64,000 bases of DNA from JAIUNP01 sp020161975 (lineage in GTDB: Bacteria; Pseudomonadota; Alphaproteobacteria; Rhizobiales; Beijerinckiaceae), in NCBI GenBank assembly GCA_036745275.1, contig DAIOGK010000004.1, positions 148,151 through 212,150 on the forward strand. The letters are read 5' to 3'. The notes beneath the pieces were generated by a model. It was given only the letters and a program-made list of their open reading frames with translations, was not told the DNA's origin and did no database searches. The position numbers and the translations under genes are program-made. Positions within the stretch are counted from its first letter, which is position 1. Each line of letters opens with the position of its first letter. Shown here piece after piece: positions 60,007 through 64,000 of the stretch.

Positions 60007-60064
60007 ACGATGAACTTGCGATGGCGATTTCGGAGGGTGACATTGGCCACACAGGGCATAACTA

Positions 60065-60493
60065 TCAGCGGAATTTCGCTAACAGCTCTTCCAGATCAAT
60101 CTGTCTATCATCAAGCAACCTATGGCGTTTCCGCGTCAAGAGGGCTGTGCCAGACGACATGCGCGTCACGGTGCGATAGGATACGCCGAGCGCGCGGGCA
60201 ATCTCGCTATTCGAGCAGCCCGATTCGCGCAACTCGTCGGTAAACCTTTTTTGTGCTTCCAGCTTGAAAGGCGTCATGGGAATTGCAATTCGCTCGGGGC
60301 CGAACAACCTGCAGAGTTGCTTCGCCACCGTCTCACCGATCACATTAATGTTGAGATCAGCAGTCCAATGTTGAGGTATAAAGAGCCGTGTACCGCCGAA
60401 ATATTTCACCAGTTCGCGTGCGGTCTCGACGCCCACTTCTGATGCGACAGGCTGCAAGCTTTCGATGAAATCGGAGACGCGGGGCTGGATCAT
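60065..60493 (-). CDS. Mor-family transcription activator
   Basis: 142 aa from ATG 60493 (GGGAGG six bases upstream). Mor family: LVKYFGGTRLFIPQHW and a C-terminal helix-turn-helix RESGCSNSEIARALGVSYRTVTRM. In Mu, Mor activates the middle promoter leading to C and the late genes. The C paralogue was not found in the window, so this protein may act on late genes directly. Confidence 0.9.
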   Translation of the reverse strand: MIQPRVSDFIESLQPVASEVGVETARELVKYFGGTRLFIPQHWTADLNINVIGETVAKQLCRLFGPERIAIPMTPFKLEAQKRFTDELRESGCSNSEIARALGVSYRTVTRMSSGTALLTRKRHRLLDDRQIDLEELLAKFR

Positions 60494-60714
60494 GTGCTGC
60501 CTCCCGCTGGGCCGAGCACTGTCACAAGCACGCCGTCGCGGACGACATAGACCAGTCCGTCCGCCTTCACCGTGTAATCCGCTGCCCCGAGGCTCTCCGC
60601 CGCGCGGTGAGCGCGATCGAGTGATAGGGCGAGCGTCGCGCGCAAGCCCTCGACATCGAGGCCGGCGACACGGTCCAGAAAGCGGATGAGGGCGTGATCG
60701 CTGATCCGCATCAT
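60490..60714 (-). CDS. Small phage protein upstream of Mor
   Basis: 74 aa from ATG 60714 (ATGA overlap with gp16). MMRISDHALIRFLDRVAGLDVEGLRATLALSLDRAHRAAESLGAADYTVKADGLVYVVRDGVLVTVLGP: a helix followed by strand pairs. This conserved alphaproteobacterial phage family has no known function. Confidence 0.65.
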   Translation of the reverse strand: MMRISDHALIRFLDRVAGLDVEGLRATLALSLDRAHRAAESLGAADYTVKADGLVYVVRDGVLVTVLGPAGGST

Positions 60715-61133
60715 GCCGCACGCTCCCGGTGGCGGCGCAGCATGGCCTTCAGTCCTTCCGTCACCTGATTGGCCTGTGTTGCCGTCAGCCACTCCGGGGA
60801 CGAGACGCCCGTCTGACGCAACACGAAGGACTGGAGCGCGCCGCGCGAGCCGTCATGCAGGGCGCCTGCGCGATCGAGTTCGCCCCACAAGGCATAAACC
60901 TTGCGGACATGCGGCTTGCCGGATTTCTTGGCGCCCGAGGCCGCGCTGTTCATCTTCGGCTTCCAGCCCAGCCGCCTGAATTCCGACAGCAGCCGGTCAA
61001 GCTCGCCCTCGCTGCAATCGCGCGACGACGCCTTGCCGGTGATCCGCACGAGCAACGCCCGATAATCATCATCAGCGAGTGCCAGCTCCTTCTTGGCGAT
61101 ATGAACCTTCGCGAGCATCGGGGAGCGGGTCAT
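60711..61133 (-). CDS. Mu gp16-like protein (DUF1018)
   Basis: 140 aa. gp16 family: MLAKVHIAKKELALADDDYRALLVRITGKASSRDCSEGELDRLLSEFRRLGWKP, RKVYALWGELDRAGAL, LRQTGVSSPEWLTATQANQVTEGLKAMLRRH. Typical of the early region of Mu-like phages; function unclear. First gene of the operon with Mor. Confidence 0.88.
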   Translation of the reverse strand: MTRSPMLAKVHIAKKELALADDDYRALLVRITGKASSRDCSEGELDRLLSEFRRLGWKPKMNSAASGAKKSGKPHVRKVYALWGELDRAGALHDGSRGALQSFVLRQTGVSSPEWLTATQANQVTEGLKAMLRRHRERAA

Positions 61134-61198
61134 GGCCTGCCCCCGCGTCCGGAGCGGTCGCCAAAAGAGGCTCTACCAGTGCACCCGCGTGTCGCGAA

Positions 61199-61226
61199 TT
61201 GTCGCAGCATCGCACAGTGCAAAATA
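61199..61226 (+). promoter_or_regulatory. Candidate promoter of the plus-strand gene at 61238
   Basis: TTGTCG (61199-61204), 16-bp spacer, AAAATA (61221-61226). It is only about 11 bp before the ATG, so the leader would be very short, and the call is tentative. The motif resembles that before the gene at 32028. Confidence 0.3.
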
Positions 61227-61237
61227 GGGGTTTTGGA

Positions 61238-61618
61238 ATGCGTATTGGTCTTGTTCTCACAGTGTTTCTTGGCGGAGTTTCCAGCGTTTCCGCGCAGTCT
61301 ATCGAACCAAAGAAGATGGAAATCGCTGATTTCATTGTCGACATTAAGGACTTGAAGAAAAAGCAGGTGACGGTGACCGGCTGCGAGTTTGGTAGCGCGA
61401 ACACGTCCTGGGTGTTTTGCTATGCCTCCGGCAACGCCATGATCAACATCTCGATCGAGGCGAAGTCCCTCGACAAGGAAAGCTACCGCCGTGCGCTCAA
61501 GGAATGTGCCGGACGCCCGAGCGAAAACGACCGCTGCACCGGCTCTGTGACCGGAACCGCCTACGAGTTTATCGGGCCGGGCCTGCAGAAGGCCAAGATC
61601 AACTGGGACAAGCCCTGA
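61238..61618 (+). CDS. Secreted phage moron protein of unknown function
   Basis: 126 aa from ATG 61238. Signal peptide MRIGLVLTVFLGGVSSVSAQS; mature part SIEPKKMEIADFIVDIKDLKKKQVTVTGCEFGSANTSWVFCYASGNAMINISIEAKSL, with cysteines at several sites, resembling small periplasmic beta proteins that carry a DUF-type OB-like fold. It runs opposite to the early phage genes, breaking the operon between the 75-aa gene and gp16. Possibly a lysogenic-conversion gene. Confidence 0.65.
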   Translation: MRIGLVLTVFLGGVSSVSAQSIEPKKMEIADFIVDIKDLKKKQVTVTGCEFGSANTSWVFCYASGNAMINISIEAKSLDKESYRRALKECAGRPSENDRCTGSVTGTAYEFIGPGLQKAKINWDKP

Positions 61619-61635
61619 AAAGAATTGAGTGCGGG

Positions 61636-61863
61636 TCATGGCGCAACCTCAATCTCAACCTTGAGGTCGCTACGCCGTTTCTTAAGCTGCCAGACAATCT
61701 GCTCGGCGCTCTGTCGGGAGCATGTGTAGGCTTGCTCCGCGTTCTGAGTGGTGGCGACAGCGCCGACTTTCACAGCTGACGACAGCGCTACCCATCCATA
61801 GTCCTGCGCACCGTGCGGGCCAGAAAGAAGCCGGGATATACGAAGGCGGAAGCGCTGGCTCAT
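61636..61863 (-). CDS. Small basic phage protein
   Basis: 75 aa with GGAGGGG five bases before the ATG. MSQRFRLRISRLLSGP..., AVKVGAVATTQNAEQAYTC, RSDLKVEIEVAP. Arg-rich N-terminus. Unrecognised. Lies after DUF2786. Confidence 0.5.
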   Translation of the reverse strand: MSQRFRLRISRLLSGPHGAQDYGWVALSSAVKVGAVATTQNAEQAYTCSRQSAEQIVWQLKKRRSDLKVEIEVAP

Positions 61864-61864
61864 A

Positions 61865-62545
61865 TCAGCCCCTCCCGATCATGAGCGGGGCGGAACCCTT
61901 GCCGGACACGCCATGCGAGAGCTGCACCGCATCTCCGGCTCTCTGGCCGGCGAAGTATGCGTTGCCATGCGTGAGGGTGATTTTGCGTGCAGGCATTTCG
62001 CGGGCGTCTTGGTATTTCTCGGCCAACATCTGCTTCGCAACGGCCCGCTCGTCTGCGTTGATCGTACTGGCGAACAGATCGATCAGTTTGCGCGACAGGC
62101 GCGAGACCATGCCGGCCGCGAAGCTGTTGACCATCTCGGATTTGGACGACGCCTTGCGTAACCGCCGATAGGGCGTCGTCTCGCGCAGCGACCGGACTTC
62201 GGCATTCACTGCCCGCGTCAGCACATCACGCAGATAGAGCGCGATCTCGACGGCATGTTCCTTGCCTGCAAATTCGATCTCGCGGATATCGCCGAGGCAG
62301 GAAATCGCATGGGTGTTCGTGGCCTTGCAGATCGCGTCGGCCAGCCACCGTTGCCAGCGTGGCATGGAGAGCGGCGCACGAGCGCGCGCCGTCATGAATT
62401 CGATCTCGGCTTCGTTGACGCCATGCTCCTGCATCAGCCGGGCAGCCAGCGCGGCCGCTGCGATGGCTTCAGCCTCCGTGCATCCAGAGGATGTAGTCTT
62501 CGCCCGAAGGGCCGCGATCTTGCGCTTGATGCTCTCCTTGCTCAT
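61865..62545 (-). CDS. DUF2786-domain phage protein
   Basis: 226 aa from ATG 62545 (MSKESIKRKIAALRAKT). DUF2786: IAALRAKTTSSGCTEAEAIAAAALAARLMQEHGV at residues ~9-45, followed by a C-terminal helical region (DUF7168-like) with KYQDAREMPARKITL. Found in early regions of Mu-like phages; function unknown. ATGA overlap with the upstream gene. Confidence 0.85.
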   Translation of the reverse strand: MSKESIKRKIAALRAKTTSSGCTEAEAIAAAALAARLMQEHGVNEAEIEFMTARARAPLSMPRWQRWLADAICKATNTHAISCLGDIREIEFAGKEHAVEIALYLRDVLTRAVNAEVRSLRETTPYRRLRKASSKSEMVNSFAAGMVSRLSRKLIDLFASTINADERAVAKQMLAEKYQDAREMPARKITLTHGNAYFAGQRAGDAVQLSHGVSGKGSAPLMIGRG

Positions 62546-62844
62546 GACAGCTGCCCCATATTGACGATTTGGGCATGCGGCACTGCATTGTCGTATGTGC
62601 GTTCCGCGCGCCTCTGGGCTTTCTCCATCGCCTCGCGCAACGCCTTCCTCGGCTTTCCGGGCGGCACGCTGCACAGCATCGCGGCTGTCGTGCAGGCCAG
62701 AGCACCGGCAACGGCATTCAGCATCGGCGCCGCGAACGTCTTTCCGGTTTCGGTGATCGTTTTGTTGATCGCGTCGACCAAGACCTGTTGCTGACGGTCT
62801 CTTTCGGCACGGAGCGCTTCAATCCGTTCGTTTTCATTCATCAT
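62542..62844 (-). CDS. Small helical early phage protein
   Basis: 100 aa from ATG 62844 (MMNENERIEALRAERDRQQQ). Charged helical N-terminus, Ala-rich hydrophobic middle (PMLNAVAGALACTTAAMLCSV), and basic helix (KPRKALREAMEKAQRRAERTYDNA). The middle could insert in membrane. Not recognised. Overlaps the next genes at both ends. Confidence 0.6.
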   Translation of the reverse strand: MMNENERIEALRAERDRQQQVLVDAINKTITETGKTFAAPMLNAVAGALACTTAAMLCSVPPGKPRKALREAMEKAQRRAERTYDNAVPHAQIVNMGQLS

Positions 62845-63119
62845 GACAATAACTCCACGAGATCGGCGGTGCGCTCGGCCTCGGCTGGGCGGCGCTGCAC
62901 GCCTGCGTCGAGAGTCGGCCGCATCACGATGCGCGTACCGACCTGATAGACGCGGGCGTAGTGGCATTCGCAGTAGGACGAGCCGGGTTTGACCGGCTCA
63001 CCGCAGATGCGCGGCCCTGAGACGGGCTGCACGCGCTTGGAGGATGGTTGCGGCGGTGCGTCGGCGACGAACCAGCGGCATTGACCAGCGGATGATCGGG
63101 TGAATGGAACCGGGCTCAT
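62841..63119 (-). CDS. GcrA C-terminal-domain-like phage protein
   Basis: 92 aa. GQCRWFVADAP...PRICGEPVKPGSSYCECHYARVYQVG has the CRW...CG.PV.PGxxYCxxHxxxxYQ pattern of the sigma-70-interaction domain at the C-terminus of GcrA, the alphaproteobacterial cell-cycle regulator. The N-terminal DNA-binding part of GcrA is absent. It could bind host sigma-70 and redirect RNA polymerase or block GcrA. The family link is from motif only. Confidence 0.65.
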   Translation of the reverse strand: MSPVPFTRSSAGQCRWFVADAPPQPSSKRVQPVSGPRICGEPVKPGSSYCECHYARVYQVGTRIVMRPTLDAGVQRRPAEAERTADLVELLS

Positions 63120-63421
63120 GACGCGGCCCCTGCTTTAGAGATTGCCGCATCTAGGCTCGCCAATCGGCGCGAGGCTTCTTCACGGCTTCCCCAGCACAAT
63201 CGATCATCAGTTGTGGCGGCTGCCACGTAGCACCGCGCCTCCTGCACAGCGCGAAGCAACTCGGGGGACGCGATGACCAGAGCCTTGTTCCAGACAGCAT
63301 CCGGACCAAGAAACTCACCGCCCATCAAAATGACGTGGTTGTTGTTCGGACTGCCATGCGGCGGAATTACCGGGATGATGCAGTCCTGATGTGCTTTCCA
63401 AGGTCCGGAAGTGCTGGCCAT
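63116..63421 (-). CDS. Hypothetical early phage protein
   Basis: 101 aa from ATG 63421. MASTSGPWKAHQDCIIPVIPPHGSP, then NKALVIASPELLRAVQEARCYVAAATTDDRL: the ASPELLxAVxEA phrase common in small phage proteins of unknown function. ATGA overlap with the GcrA-like gene. Confidence 0.65.
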   Translation of the reverse strand: MASTSGPWKAHQDCIIPVIPPHGSPNNNHVILMGGEFLGPDAVWNKALVIASPELLRAVQEARCYVAAATTDDRLCWGSREEASRRLASLDAAISKAGAAS

Positions 63422-63627
63422 CACGCCGCCTCCCGCTCTTGCGAGCTGATCAGCGTGCAGTCCTCGATCGGGACGGCGAAGAACAGGCCGTCATCGACCC
63501 GAACCTTGATGTGCGTTTCGGAGGTCTGGCGCACGACGCGGGCCTTGAAGACCACGTCGCCCGCTTGCCAGTCATAGGTGCGAACCTCGACCTCGTCGCC
63601 GGGTGAGAAGGGGCAGGAATTGCTCAT
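63421..63627 (-). CDS. Small beta-rich early phage protein
   Basis: 68 aa: PFSPGDEVEVRTYDWQAGDVVFKARVVRQTSETHIKVRVDDGLFFAVPIEDCTL, an all-beta domain of SH3/Tudor-like look. Overlaps the genes at both ends. Not recognised. Confidence 0.6.
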   Translation of the reverse strand: MSNSCPFSPGDEVEVRTYDWQAGDVVFKARVVRQTSETHIKVRVDDGLFFAVPIEDCTLISSQEREAA

Positions 63628-63809
63628 TTTTCCACCCCACTGACGAACACCAATTCTACGCTCGTTCCGTACTTGCTGATTGAGAAGTCAAAGCTGCGCA
63701 AGCGGCCTGACTGCACCATTGAGATGGCTGGCTTCGGAAGTTGATCCAGCCGAATTGCGACGGCCTTCCCGATCACAACGAGAAATGCGTGATGAATTCT
63801 GTTGAGCAT
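63624..63809 (-). CDS. Small early phage protein
   Basis: 61 aa from ATG 63809 with GGAGGGAGAG upstream. MLNRIHHAFLVVIGKAVAIRLDQLPKPAISMVQSGRLRSFDFSISKYGTSVELVFVSGVEK. Beta-rich; no family recognised. Confidence 0.55.
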   Translation of the reverse strand: MLNRIHHAFLVVIGKAVAIRLDQLPKPAISMVQSGRLRSFDFSISKYGTSVELVFVSGVEK

Positions 63810-63819
63810 CTCTCCCTCC

Positions 63820-64000
63820 TCACGCGGCCGTCGCGGCGGAGATTTCCGCCTCGAACGGCTCGGCGATGAAGTCTTCGCCTTCGCTGCCGATGGAGATGCC
63901 GGCAATCATGCGGGCCTTCTCGGGATCAGCGAGCATGGCCTCCTTGTGTTGATTACCGCTGAGAACTGACCCGGCGGGCTCGTAAATTTCCACTGAGATT
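63820..64000 (-). CDS. Partial early phage gene, 3' end only
   Basis: Open frame running off the window, 60 codons seen, ending AEISAATAA. Possible internal start ATG 63936 with AAGGAGG just upstream (MLADPEKARMIAGISI). Acidic, no recognised family; the rest is beyond 64,000. Confidence 0.45.
   Translation of the reverse strand, partial: ISVEIYEPAGSVLSGNQHKEAMLADPEKARMIAGISIGSEGEDFIAEPFEAEISAATAA

Larger units (their letters stand above)
31570..64000 (-). mobile_element. Mu-like transposable prophage with contractile P2-type tail, right part (left end outside the window)
   Basis: Starts at a Mu-like terminus (TG at 31570) and runs off the window. Mu hallmarks are gp16, a Mor activator, gp28 terminase, gp29 portal, gpF, gpG, the nested I/Z protease-scaffold, gp36 and gp37; the tail genes carry P2-type functions (FI, FII, E, T-like, U, X, D, V, W, J, I). 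Nearly every gene is on the minus strand with ATGA-type overlaps, so the reading direction is from 64,000 to 31,570. Transposase, B protein and repressor should lie beyond 64,000. All structural and lysis genes seen look intact, so it could be functional. Confidence 0.9.

Noticed and set aside
31570..64000. CRISPR array or retron in the prophage
   Set aside because: No regularly spaced repeats or reverse transcriptase motifs were seen.

Overview
The window is high-GC DNA from an alphaproteobacterium, most likely of the Hyphomicrobiales (Rhizobiales). Evidence: an ExoR-like periplasmic Sel1 protein, an OlsB-type ornithine lipid acyltransferase, a PmtA-type methyltransferase, an alphaproteobacterial heat-shock promoter (CTTG-N18-CCTATAT) in front of dnaK, and a GcrA-like phage protein. 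No species can be named from the sequence alone.

Positions 1 to about 31,569 are chromosomal housekeeping and metabolic DNA. In order: a copper-handling pair (PCuAC and DUF2946 proteins) behind a transporter-like hybrid histidine kinase; mscL with a strong terminator; an aminotransferase/AbrB membrane protein pair; an SDR dehydrogenase and an FMN reductase; a TAXI-type TRAP transporter; a phospholipid-methyltransferase-like gene; dnaK and dnaJ separated by an AT-richer membrane protein gene; D-lyxose isomerase; an ilvD-exoR pair; an Ada-like regulator/alkyltransferase; DUF2244; endonuclease III; an NRAMP metal transporter; uppP; a glutathione transferase overlapping queG; an OlsB-like acyltransferase; a second hybrid kinase; and tRNA-Arg(ACG).

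From about 31,570 to the end of the window lies a Mu-like transposable prophage seen from its right end. The right end carries a Mu-like terminal sequence and two TGTTCTGGACTT repeats 22 bp apart, the spacing of MuA binding sites. The left end (transposase, B protein, repressor) is beyond position 64,000. Nearly all phage genes are on the minus strand and are read from high to low coordinates: early small genes (including a GcrA C-terminus-like protein and DUF2786), gp16, a Mor-family activator, a lysis block (M15 endolysin, holin candidate, overlapping spanins, secreted nuclease) that also holds an Acb2/Tad1-like anti-CBASS candidate, then packaging and head genes (small and large terminase, Mu gp29-type portal, gpF fused to a possible toxin-nuclease domain, gpG, protease/scaffold I/Z, decoration protein, capsid), and a contractile P2-type tail (sheath, tube, frameshifted chaperone, tape measure, U, X, D, V, W, J, I, fibre). 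The right arm has a Dam-type methyltransferase and a HAD-like phosphatase. Two small genes on the plus strand look like morons.

The most interesting points are the anti-CBASS candidate (59016-59273), the nuclease-like tail on the minor head protein (51876-53156), the stand-alone GcrA sigma-interaction-like domain (62841-63119), the GGGAAAC slippery site in the tail chaperone, and a similar promoter-like motif upstream of both plus-strand morons. Family names come from recognising motifs by eye; no database search was possible.
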